In this document: positions 35,601 to 42,798 of the stretch, piece after piece | Layout of the letters: each line of letters starts with the position of its first letter | Numbering within the stretch: position 1 is the stretch's first letter | Source: Pseudomonas sp. REP124 | Lineage (GTDB): Bacteria > Pseudomonadota > Gammaproteobacteria > Pseudomonadales > Pseudomonadaceae | Direction of reading: 5' to 3' | DNA length: 52,444 nt | NCBI RefSeq assembly: GCF_020164475.1 | Contig: NZ_JAIQWX010000032.1 | Span: forward strand, 1 to 52,444 | Translations under genes and position numbers: made by a program | The notes under the pieces: generated by a model | Told to the model about the DNA's origin: nothing | What the model saw: only the letters and a program-made list of their open reading frames with translations | Database searches by the model: none

Positions 35601-36902
35601 TCAGGCGAACAAATCAACGCCCAACTGGAAGGCTACCCACAGAGCGAGGCCGGTGGCGAACGCCAGGGCAATGTTCTCGAACAGGTTGTTGCGGTACTGC
35701 TTGTCCAACAGTTTTTTCTGGTTGGACATGATCAGCAGGCCGAGGGAAATGATCGGCAAGCCGACGATGTTCAGCGCACTGACACCGATGGTCAGAGTCA
35801 CGAAGTCCGGCATGCCGGGCATGGACCAGATCAGTGGTGTGACGAGGATGAACAGCATGAACCACTTGTGCATCGGATCATGGTGAAACTCTTTGCCGTA
35901 CTTGTCGCGACGCTTGGGGAAGACATGCTGGAAGGCATCGGTGATGAGCATCGGGAAAGCCGTGGTCTTGCCCGAAATACTGGCAAACAGCGTGGCAAAT
36001 ACGCCGATGAAGAACACGTACCAGCCGATCGAACCGAAGTAGATTTCCAGCGCCTTGCCCAGGTCGCCCAGGGTTTTGACCTCGATGCCGTTGGGACGCA
36101 GAATTTCCGCGCCGACAATCCAGATGGCCAGGTTGATGATGATCCCGATGAACACCGCAAACAGCAGATCGTTGCGTTGAATGCGCTTGTGTTGCGGCCC
36201 GGTCCAGCCCTTCTGGCGCATCACATAAGGATGCACGAAGTTGGCCACCGAACCCGCGACAGCGCCGATCACCGACACCGCTACGAGCAACGCGCCATGC
36301 ACGCCTTCGTCCTTCGGAATGCTGAAGCCGATGGTGCCTTTGATGATACCGCCCACATCCGGACCCGACATGACAGCCAGGGCAATGAACGCCAGGGTCA
36401 TGATCGCCAGCAGCAGCTTCATCACGCCTTCGATCATCGAGTAGATGTTGCGACCGACCAGCATCCATACCGCCAGTACCACCGCCACCGAGCAAAGCAA
36501 TGGCTGGTCGATCTTGAACAGCATCGCCAACGACTCCCCTGCCCCCTTGATCATGTAGGCGTTCATCAAGTGCCCCATCAACAGGGCGTAAACCAGCATG
36601 AACCAGGCGAAAAACGGGTTGAGCTGGGCATACCCCTGGAGGATGGTCATGCCCTGGTTATTGCATAACTGGAAGCGCGCAATGATGTTGACGATGAGGT
36701 ATCTCAGCAACAGAGACACCGCCAATACCCACATCATCGCGTAACCGTAGTTGGCACCGGCCACGGACGAAGTGATCAGATCACCTGCGCCCAGCCAGGA
36801 CAATACGGCAATGATGCCTGGGCCCAGGAGTTTGAATATTCGTAGAAATCGACTTTGCGCGGGCGCCACGGCCTGGCCTTCCACGTTGGGAATGCTGGTC
36901 AT
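35601..36902 (-). CDS. Nramp-like transporter with altered metal-site motifs
   Basis: A 433-residue, about 11-helix LeuT-fold transporter of the Nramp superfamily (LLGPGIIAVLSWLGAGDLITSSVAGANYGY at helix 1). Canonical Nramps bind divalent metal with the DPGN motif of helix 1 and the MPH motif of helix 6. Here helix 1 reads GAGD, with Gly where Asp should be, and the helix 6 region reads VANFVHPYVM without the usual MPH. The substrate may therefore not be Mn2+ or Fe2+. GGAGAT precedes the ATG. A palindrome upstream is a possible operator. A relic of its 3' end lies at 17.1 kb. Confidence 0.82.
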   Translation of the reverse strand: MTSIPNVEGQAVAPAQSRFLRIFKLLGPGIIAVLSWLGAGDLITSSVAGANYGYAMMWVLAVSLLLRYLIVNIIARFQLCNNQGMTILQGYAQLNPFFAWFMLVYALLMGHLMNAYMIKGAGESLAMLFKIDQPLLCSVAVVLAVWMLVGRNIYSMIEGVMKLLLAIMTLAFIALAVMSGPDVGGIIKGTIGFSIPKDEGVHGALLVAVSVIGAVAGSVANFVHPYVMRQKGWTGPQHKRIQRNDLLFAVFIGIIINLAIWIVGAEILRPNGIEVKTLGDLGKALEIYFGSIGWYVFFIGVFATLFASISGKTTAFPMLITDAFQHVFPKRRDKYGKEFHHDPMHKWFMLFILVTPLIWSMPGMPDFVTLTIGVSALNIVGLPIISLGLLIMSNQKKLLDKQYRNNLFENIALAFATGLALWVAFQLGVDLFA

Positions 36903-36957
36903 TCGAAGGTATCTCCATTGTTTTTTTTGTGAGAACCCGGCAAGTCGAACACAATAA

Positions 36958-36971
36958 GTACGACGTCGTAC
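36958..36971. promoter_or_regulatory. Palindromic operator candidate, Nramp-like gene
   Basis: A perfect 14-bp palindrome GTACGACGTCGTAC, 56 bases upstream of the start codon. GTCGTAC-type palindromes are typical of FCD-class GntR regulators. No such regulator gene is in the window. Confidence 0.4.
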
Positions 36972-37180
36972 AACATTAGTTAAAACGAGAATATTTAAAA
37001 ATGTTTCAATCCCATAGGCGGTGTGCGGGCATAGCTATTAGCCATGGCTTGGTATCTGCGTGATGGTTGATCGTGATGCGGATTTTGTGGATCGAGGGGC
37101 TGCAGGATTCGGTGCAGTTAACTTCAGAGTTATGAACGCATCTTGCTCGTGATGTTGAGCCGCGATCTTTGACCTTCTGA

Positions 37181-37278
37181 AGGAACGAGCATGCTCGCGA
37201 TGGTCGACTGAACAGCGCGGGGTGTCAGGTGCCCCGCGTTATCGTTGAAGACCATCGCGAGCATGCTCGCGCCTACAG
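37181..37278. repeat. REP inverted pair
   Basis: AGGAACGAGCATGCTCGCGA at 37181 is matched by TCGCGAGCATGCTCG near 37255, with an inner GCGGGG...CCCCGC hairpin. The second arm ends four bases before the permease stop codon. Confidence 0.8.
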
Positions 37279-37282
37279 AGAG

Positions 37283-38797
37283 TCAGGCGTGCTCGCTGGC
37301 GTGCGTCGTTCGCGGCTCGCCATGACCGTGGTCTGCCACCTCGATCACCTGCACTTCCTTGCCGTCGCAGTCATGCAGTTTGCCTTCGCGGAAGTAATCC
37401 CCTTCACGCAACGCCGCCAGGTCCTGATAACGAATGACCCGCTCGGTGCCCGCCGCGAACACCGACTGCTGATCGGAGTTGCCGGCGGTCAGGTGGTTGA
37501 AGGCCAGGTTCAGCACGATCGCCATGATGGCCGAGGAGCTGATGCCCGAATGGAAAATCGTCGCGAACCAGCTTGGGAAATGCTCGTAGAAGTTCGGTGC
37601 GGCGATCGGGATCATGCCGAAGCCGATGGAGGTGGCGACGATGATCAGGTTGACGTTGTTGCGGTAATCGACCTTGGACAGCGTGCGAATACCGCTGGCG
37701 GCCACGGTGCCGAACAGCACGATGCCGGCACCGCCGAGCACGGAGGTCGGCACGGCGGCGATGACCCGGCCCATGAAGGGCAGCAGGCCGAGAATCACCA
37801 GGAACAGACCGCCGGTGGCGACCACATAACGGCTCTTGATCCCGGTCACTGCCACCAGGCCGACGTTCTGGGCGAAGGCGCTCTGGGTGAAGGAACCGAA
37901 GATCGGCGCGATCATGCTCGACAGCATGTCGGCACGCAGGCCGTTGCCCAAGCGCTTGGAGTCGACCTTGGTCTCGATGATTTCACCGACCGCCAGGATG
38001 TCCGCCGAGGTTTCCACCAGGGTCACCATGACCACGATGCACATCGACAGGATCGCCGCGAAATGGAAGGTCGGCATGCCGAAGTGGAACGGCGTGGGGA
38101 AACCGAACATCGGGCCCTGGGTGACAGCCGAGAAGTCCGCCATGCCGAGGAACACCGCGACGATGGTGCCGATCACCATGGCCAGCAGGATCGACAGGCG
38201 GGAGATGGTCGCGCTGCCGATCTTGCTCAGGAACAGCACCAGCACCAGGGTCATCGCCGCCAGACCAATGTTGGCCATGCTGCCGAATTCCGGAGAGTGA
38301 CTGTTGCCGCCCATGGCCCAGCGCGCCGCCACCGGCATCAAGGTCAGGCCGATGGTGGTGATCACGATACCCGTGACCAGCGGTGGGAAGAATTTGGTGA
38401 TCCGTGAGAACACCGGCGTGATCAGCAGGCCGATCAACGACGCCGCTATCACCGCCCCCAGAATCGCCTGGAAGCCGCCCTCCCCGTCCGTGCTGACAAT
38501 CGCCACCATGGTCGCGACGCCGGAGAACGAAACGCCCTGTACCAGCGGCAACTGACAGCCGAAAAACGGTAGACCCAGGGTTTGCAGCAACGTGGCCAGC
38601 CCCCCCGCAAACAATGAAGCAGCAATCAACAAACCAATGTCAGCCGGCGACAGCCCGGCAGCCTGACCAATGATCAAAGGCACCGCGACGATGCCACCGT
38701 ACATGGTCAGAACATGTTGCAGGCCGTAAGCCATATTCGCGCCGATCCCAAGATTTTCGTCTTCGGGCCGTTGGTGTGAAACATGGGGCGTTTTCAT
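37283..38797 (-). CDS. Xanthine/uracil-type nucleobase:cation symporter
   Basis: A 504-residue NCS2/UapA-type permease with about 14 helices. Family features: GLQHVLTMYGGIVAVPLIIG at the N-terminus, the conserved ETSADILAVGEI loop and the signature NVGLVAVTGIKSRYVVATGGLFLVILGLLPFMGRVIAAVPTSVLGGA (quoted as landmarks). The C-terminus has a charged hydrophilic tail rich in His and Glu. Such proteins import xanthine, urate or uracil with H+ or Na+. The ATG at 38797 gives a normal cytoplasmic N-terminus. Purine degradation genes are not nearby, so the substrate is not set. Internal fragments of a relative are in the relic at 17.1 kb. Confidence 0.88.
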   Translation of the reverse strand: MKTPHVSHQRPEDENLGIGANMAYGLQHVLTMYGGIVAVPLIIGQAAGLSPADIGLLIAASLFAGGLATLLQTLGLPFFGCQLPLVQGVSFSGVATMVAIVSTDGEGGFQAILGAVIAASLIGLLITPVFSRITKFFPPLVTGIVITTIGLTLMPVAARWAMGGNSHSPEFGSMANIGLAAMTLVLVLFLSKIGSATISRLSILLAMVIGTIVAVFLGMADFSAVTQGPMFGFPTPFHFGMPTFHFAAILSMCIVVMVTLVETSADILAVGEIIETKVDSKRLGNGLRADMLSSMIAPIFGSFTQSAFAQNVGLVAVTGIKSRYVVATGGLFLVILGLLPFMGRVIAAVPTSVLGGAGIVLFGTVAASGIRTLSKVDYRNNVNLIIVATSIGFGMIPIAAPNFYEHFPSWFATIFHSGISSSAIMAIVLNLAFNHLTAGNSDQQSVFAAGTERVIRYQDLAALREGDYFREGKLHDCDGKEVQVIEVADHGHGEPRTTHASEHA

Positions 38798-38863
38798 GTT
38801 AGGGGGTTCCCTGGTTTTTGTTATGCGCACACTGTATTCAAGATCTGTGACAAAAGTCTATAG

Positions 38864-38877
38864 AGTTGTATACAACT
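38864..38877. promoter_or_regulatory. Palindromic operator candidate, permease gene
   Basis: A perfect 14-bp palindrome AGTTGTATACAACT, 67 bases upstream of the permease start. TTGTATACAA matches the core of several GntR/FadR-family operators. A GTTGTA half is also seen in the other two candidate sites of this window. Confidence 0.45.
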
Positions 38878-39020
38878 TATTCGTCAAGTTATGAACGGTC
38901 AGTCATGCAGACTGTGTGCCATTACCTTCAAACCTCGAAATACATCCATCCGGCCCATTTTCCTCTCCCCGCTAGGCTTTTGAGTTCGCGGCGACCATCG
39001 GTTGTGGTCGCTCTCTTTCA

Positions 39021-39041
39021 TATGCATATTAAATATGCATA
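39021..39041. promoter_or_regulatory. Palindromic operator of the BrnA-like gene
   Basis: A perfect inverted repeat, arms TATGCATATT and AATATGCATA around one A, 32 bases upstream of the start codon. A weak promoter (TTGTGG at 39002, CATATT at 39025, 17-base spacing) would overlap it. BrnA-type antitoxins bind palindromes in their own promoters, so autorepression is likely. Confidence 0.6.
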
Positions 39042-39073
39042 GTTGGTGATTCGAGACTCTGGAGACTTGACCC

Positions 39074-39400
39074 ATGAAAGACGAATACGACTTCAGCCAC
39101 GCCAAACGCGGAGCCGTCGCTTCAAGCAAAGGCAAAACCCGAATCACTATCATGCTCGACGATGTCGTTATCGAAGCCGCCCGGGCGCTGGCGGAGAGCG
39201 AGGGCTATGGCTACCAGACGGCAATCAACAACACCCTGCGCCGGGCGCTGCTGACCGATCCGCGCAAGTCGGCAGAGCCGGATGCTGGCGGGCACTTGAA
39301 GAAGGGCATCACCTCTTCCGAGTTGAAGGCCCTGGAGAAAAAGCTTTCGGAAGTGCTGCGGGAAATCCATCGCGTGATGGAGCCTGAAGTGCAACCCTAG
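39074..39400 (+). CDS. Orphan BrnA-like antitoxin / ribbon-helix-helix protein
   Basis: 108 residues. The N-terminus MKDEYDFSHAKRGAV and the DNA-binding part KTRITIMLDDVVIEAARALAESEGYGYQTAINNTLRRALL match BrnA antitoxins, which neutralise the BrnT ribonuclease and bind DNA through a ribbon-helix-helix. A C-terminal helix (SSELKALEKKLSEVLREIHRVME) follows. BrnT normally precedes and overlaps brnA; no BrnT frame exists in the 270 bases upstream or downstream. It stands alone with its own palindromic operator and terminator, so it may be a solitary regulator. Confidence 0.78.
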   Translation: MKDEYDFSHAKRGAVASSKGKTRITIMLDDVVIEAARALAESEGYGYQTAINNTLRRALLTDPRKSAEPDAGGHLKKGITSSELKALEKKLSEVLREIHRVMEPEVQP

Positions 39401-39410
39401 ACGGGCACGG

Positions 39411-39444
39411 AAAAGGGGCAGATTGATTCAATCTGCCCCTTTTT
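39411..39444. terminator. Bidirectional rho-independent terminator
   Basis: Stem AAAAGGGGCAGATT / AATCTGCCCCTTTT with a five-base loop and A/T runs on both sides. It serves the BrnA-like gene on the plus strand and the convergent N-acetyltransferase gene on the minus strand. Confidence 0.92.
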
Positions 39445-39462
39445 TGTATCCACGCTCAGGCG

Positions 39463-40290
39463 TTACTGCTGTTGGATCAAGCGCTCCAGGGTCTGGATCA
39501 GCGCGGGATGGTCAGGCACCCGGATGCCGAATTCGCTCTCCAGCAGATCGATCAACGCCTGCACCTCGGCCACCTCCCGGCGCTCGCTATCCTGGCCCGA
39601 ACGATGGATCGCGAAACTGCCGTTGTTCAGTGTGCGGCGCCAGCCTTCCCCGGTGCGCGCCACCATGAGTTGCCGGGTGAAGGACGAGTCGGGATGGGTC
39701 GACACGTACCAGTTGCCGACGGTGTAATCGATGGCTTCCTGGCGTTGCAGGTCGAAGATGTACATCTGCCGCCACTCGTCCCCGACCCTGGCGCGCAGGG
39801 TGTAGCCATCGGCATGTTGCTCGATGCGATAGGGCTCATGGGGCGTGGGTTGTTCTTCGCGACTATCGAGCAGCAGCGGCGCGGTGGGCACCATGCCGCC
39901 GAAGCCGACATCGCTGATGTAGCGCACACCGTCCAGGGTCACCAGACTCAAGCGATGGGTACGCGCGGGCCAGGCGCCTTCGGGCTGGCCGATGACCACG
40001 CGTCCGCTGATGCCCCGGGCGTCGAAGCCCAGCTCCTGAAGCAGCGTCAGGTACAGATTGTTGAGTTCGTAGCAGTAGCCACCGCGCCCGCCGTGCAGGA
40101 CTTTGTGCTCGATCGAAGGCAAGTCGATCAGCACGGGTTCGCCGGACAACGTGGTGAGGTTTTCAAACGGGAAAGCGCCGGTGTGGCGCAGTTGCAGCAG
40201 ACGCAGGGTTTCCAGGGTCGGCGCTGGGGGCGCGTCGAAACCCAGGCGTTGCAGGTATAGCGCCGGGTTGCTCAGGCGTGGCTCGCTCAT
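39463..40290 (-). CDS. Arylamine N-acetyltransferase
   Basis: 275 residues, the normal length for bacterial NATs. The catalytic triad is visible: Cys in GGRGGYCYELN, His in THRLSLV and Asp in DVGFGG. The enzyme transfers an acetyl group from acetyl-CoA to aromatic amines or hydrazines in the cytoplasm. It is near, though not within, the amino-aromatic catabolic island, and could detoxify aromatic amines. Monocistronic, sharing a terminator with the BrnA-like gene. Confidence 0.93.
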   Translation of the reverse strand: MSEPRLSNPALYLQRLGFDAPPAPTLETLRLLQLRHTGAFPFENLTTLSGEPVLIDLPSIEHKVLHGGRGGYCYELNNLYLTLLQELGFDARGISGRVVIGQPEGAWPARTHRLSLVTLDGVRYISDVGFGGMVPTAPLLLDSREEQPTPHEPYRIEQHADGYTLRARVGDEWRQMYIFDLQRQEAIDYTVGNWYVSTHPDSSFTRQLMVARTGEGWRRTLNNGSFAIHRSGQDSERREVAEVQALIDLLESEFGIRVPDHPALIQTLERLIQQQ

Positions 40291-40402
40291 CGTTCAGTCC
40301 TTTTGCACGCAAGTCGCGGATCGTTCCGCCAATGGGCGCTATGTATAAAGGATGAACCGCTGCCGCTGACAATTAATTTAGCCAATCGCCCGCGGTGCCC
40401 CT

Positions 40403-41197
40403 TCAGCGGCGCTTGCGCGAGCCCAGTTCGATCCAGGTCGGCGCATGATCGCTGGCGTGCTCTTCGTTGCGCACCCATGCGTCGACGCCCGCGTTCTGCA
40501 AGTAAGGGCTCGACGCCGGATTGAGCAGCAGGTGATCGATACGCAGCCCGGAGTTCTTTTGCCAGTGCTGGCGGAAATAATCCCAGAAGGTGTAGATGCG
40601 CTCCTCCGGGTAGAGATGACGCAGAGCATCGGTCCAGCCCTGGTCCAGCAGGCGCTGATAGCATTCGCGACTCTCCGGTTGCAGCAAGGCATCCTTGAGC
40701 CACGAGCGCGTGTTGTAGATGTCGAGATCGGTAGGCACCACATTGTAATCACCAGCCAGAATCACCGGATGCTCGCTGCCTTGCAGCGTTTGCGCATGAC
40801 TGATCAGCCGTTCGAACCACGCCAGCTTGTAATCGAATTTCGGCCCGGGTTGCGGGTTGCCGTTGGGCAAGTACAGGCAGCCGACGAGCACGCCGTGCAC
40901 CGCCGCCTCCAGATAGCGACTGTGAGTGTCGCTGTCATCGCCGGGCAGCCCTCGCCGGCTCTCCAGCGGCTGCGCGTCACGCGCCAGGATCGCCACGCCG
41001 TTCCACGACGCCTGCCCCTGCCAGATCGCGCCATAACCGATGGCCTCGAGCTCTGCGGCGGGGAACGCGGTGTCGACCGACTTGAGTTCCTGCAAACAGG
41101 CGATATCCGGTTTCTCGCGTTCGAGCCACGCCAGCAGATTCGGCAACCGGGCGCGCATGCCGTTGACGTTGAAGGTCGCGATTTTCAGCTTTTTCAT
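40403..41197 (-). CDS. xthA: Exodeoxyribonuclease III-like AP endonuclease
   Basis: 264 residues of the EEP/ExoIII family. The metal-binding and catalytic motifs are present: ATFNVNGMRAR (Asn), CLQELK (Glu), YLPNGNP (Tyr), AGDYNVVP (Asp, Asn), and SGLRIDHLLL and ASDHAPTWIEL (terminal Asp-His). It removes nucleotides from 3' ends and cleaves at abasic sites in base-excision repair. Pseudomonas genomes usually carry more than one such gene, so the xthA name is family-level. Confidence 0.92.
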   Translation of the reverse strand: MKKLKIATFNVNGMRARLPNLLAWLEREKPDIACLQELKSVDTAFPAAELEAIGYGAIWQGQASWNGVAILARDAQPLESRRGLPGDDSDTHSRYLEAAVHGVLVGCLYLPNGNPQPGPKFDYKLAWFERLISHAQTLQGSEHPVILAGDYNVVPTDLDIYNTRSWLKDALLQPESRECYQRLLDQGWTDALRHLYPEERIYTFWDYFRQHWQKNSGLRIDHLLLNPASSPYLQNAGVDAWVRNEEHASDHAPTWIELGSRKRR

Positions 41198-41321
41198 GGC
41201 CCCGATCCGTTTGGTTGGGTGTCCAGGTTGTGACCGTTTTGCTGGCGGGTGGTTGCGTCGACAATCACTGGTGCGGCGTAATGGACGCCCTTGCCCTCTC
41301 TGCTTGCCGAGTAAGACCTAG

Positions 41322-41912
41322 ATGACAGACACCTTCTTGCAGGGCCAGCGGATCTGCTTGCGCCCACTGCAATACACCGACGCCGACGCCTTGGTACACG
41401 CCGCCGCGGATGGTGAACTGTGGAACCTGAAAGTCACGGTCGTACCCAGCGCCACCACCGTCGACGCCTACCTGAAAAAAGCCCTCGACGGCCGCGAGGC
41501 CGGGACGGTGCAGCCTTTCGTGATTGTGTTGAAGGACAGCGGCGAAGTGATCGGCTCGACCCGCCTGTGGAAAATCGACCCGCTCAACCGCAAGCTGGAA
41601 ATCGGCAGTAGCTGGATCTCGGCGCGCTGGCAGAAAACCTTCGTCAACACCGAAGCCAAATACCTGCTGCTGCGTTATGCCTTCCAGGAACTGAACTGCG
41701 TGCGGGTGCAATTCACCACTGATGAAACCAACCAGGCCTCGCGCAACGCAATCCTGCGCCTGGGCGCGCAGCAGGAAGGCATCGTCAGAAACGAACGCAT
41801 CATGCCCGATGGCCGCAAGCGCAACTCGGTGCGGTTCAGCATCATCGATGAAGAATGGCCGCAGGTGAGAAAGCGGCTGGAGGAGAAACTGGCCGGGTAC
41901 GGCCTTCGCTAA
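41322..41912 (+). CDS. GNAT acetyltransferase, RimJ/RimL type
   Basis: 196 residues. The RimJ/L pattern is clear: QGQRICLRPLQYTDADAL at the N-terminus, VIGSTRLWKIDPLNRKLEIGSSWI, then NTEAKYLLLRYAFQELNCVRVQFTTDETNQASRNAILRLGAQQEG (acetyl-CoA binding helix and the paired Asn-x-x-Ser). It acetylates an amino group, protein N-terminus or small molecule; target unknown. Single gene, followed by a REP cluster. Confidence 0.9.
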   Translation: MTDTFLQGQRICLRPLQYTDADALVHAAADGELWNLKVTVVPSATTVDAYLKKALDGREAGTVQPFVIVLKDSGEVIGSTRLWKIDPLNRKLEIGSSWISARWQKTFVNTEAKYLLLRYAFQELNCVRVQFTTDETNQASRNAILRLGAQQEGIVRNERIMPDGRKRNSVRFSIIDEEWPQVRKRLEEKLAGYGLR

Positions 41913-42428
41913 GCACCGGATCTCTGCAGGAGCGAGGCTTGCCAGCGAATGCGGTTGTAACTTCAGCATTGCCATCGCCTGACACACCGCCATCGCGGGC
42001 AAGCCCGCTCCCACAGGTTTATTTGGTGTACTCAAATTCCGCGAACAACCGCGAAACCTGTGGGAGCCGGGCTTGCCCGCGAAGAGGCCGGCACATTCAA
42101 TAGAGATGCTGGCTGATCAGATGCCATCGCGAGCAGGCTCGCTCCCACAGATGGATTGAGGTTGATCGCAGATTCTGTGTACGACACAGGTTCAGTGTGG
42201 GAGCGGGCTTGCTCGCGAATGCGGTAGACCCTTCAACATTGATGCCGCCTGATCCGACGCCTTCGCGATCAAGCCCGCTCCCACAGGGATTTGTGTCTTC
42301 CCTCAGATTACGCGGCGATGAATGAATCGATGGCACCCTATTGCACCACTCGTCATCCAACCGGCACCAACCACCCTGCCCTCCACACCAACTTCAGGTA
42401 ACCACTCATTTTCTGGAGAGGCTCCCTC
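41913..42428. other. Gap filled by REP elements
   Basis: 516 bases between the GNAT gene and the Gly/Ser-rich gene. About 370 bases are six REP units; the remaining about 130 bases hold the ribosome site (GGAGAGG) and presumably the promoter of the next gene. Confidence 0.7.
41925..42292. repeat. Cluster of six REP units in alternating orientation
   Basis: Units begin near 41925, 41990, 42057, 42122, 42196 and 42260, alternately in forward (TGTGGGAGC-GGGCTTGC) and reverse (GCAAGCCCGCTCCCACA) orientation, giving three REPIN pairs. Units differ by a few bases (one has an extra C, one reads GATCAAG), so they are diverged copies. Neither unit length nor spacing fits a CRISPR. Confidence 0.88.
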
Positions 42429-42746
42429 ATGAATATCAAACTCACTTCGCTGTTACTGGCCGGATTATTATCCGCTAGCTCCCTGGCCACCTTCGCCGCC
42501 TCCAACGACGGCTCCGATGCAACCGGCACCAAGTCCGGCGCCACCGGTGGTCCGGTCATGCCGCCGGACAACACCCCTTCCGCGCCCTCAGGCGGTAACG
42601 CCGGTGATGGTGGCGCCACCGGATCTTCATCCGGCAGTGCCAGCGGCACCACGGGTTCAGGCACAGGTTCGGGGTCCGGTGCAGGCGGCGGCACGGGCTC
42701 GGCTGGGGGTGGCAGCGGAGGTGCAGGCGGCGGGACGGGTAGCTGA
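42429..42746 (+). CDS. Gly/Ser-rich exported low-complexity protein
   Basis: 105 residues. A signal peptide (ITSLLLAGLLSASSLATFA-like, cleaved near AA-SND) is followed by about 80 residues made almost only of Gly, Ser, Thr and Ala, with repeats such as GGAGGGTGS. GGAGAGG lies eight bases before the ATG. No enzymatic domain. It is probably a small periplasmic or surface-exposed disordered protein; the function is not recognised. It converges with the DUF1254 gene. Confidence 0.75.
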   Translation: MNIKLTSLLLAGLLSASSLATFAASNDGSDATGTKSGATGGPVMPPDNTPSAPSGGNAGDGGATGSSSGSASGTTGSGTGSGSGAGGGTGSAGGGSGGAGGGTGS

Positions 42747-42758
42747 ACGCGCAAAGGC

Positions 42759-42783
42759 GGCCGATGGTGAGTCACCGTCGGCC
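42759..42783. terminator. Hairpin between convergent genes
   Basis: GGCCGATGGTGA and TCACCGTCGGCC form a long stem with one mismatch between the Gly/Ser-rich gene and the DUF1254 gene. There is no U-run, so efficiency is uncertain. Confidence 0.5.
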
Positions 42784-42798
42784 ACCTCAATCAGTCAG

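Larger units (their letters stand above)
36903..37282. other. Gap with promoter region and REP pair
   Basis: 380 bases upstream of the Nramp-like gene and downstream of the permease gene. It holds a palindrome (36958-36971), about 200 bases in which I see no feature, and a REP pair (37181-37278). No coding signal. Confidence 0.5.

Noticed and set aside
35601..36902. Naming the transporter mntH
   Set aside because: Metal-binding motifs of MntH are absent, so the name would overstate the function.
38899..39073. BrnT toxin gene upstream of the BrnA-like gene
   Set aside because: No frame with the FEWDxxKxxxNxxKH-type BrnT start exists in this stretch on the plus strand; the minus-strand frame is a shadow that crosses the palindrome.
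41925..42292. Possible CRISPR array
   Set aside because: Units alternate in orientation, differ in sequence and have irregular spacing; no cas genes. They are REP elements.
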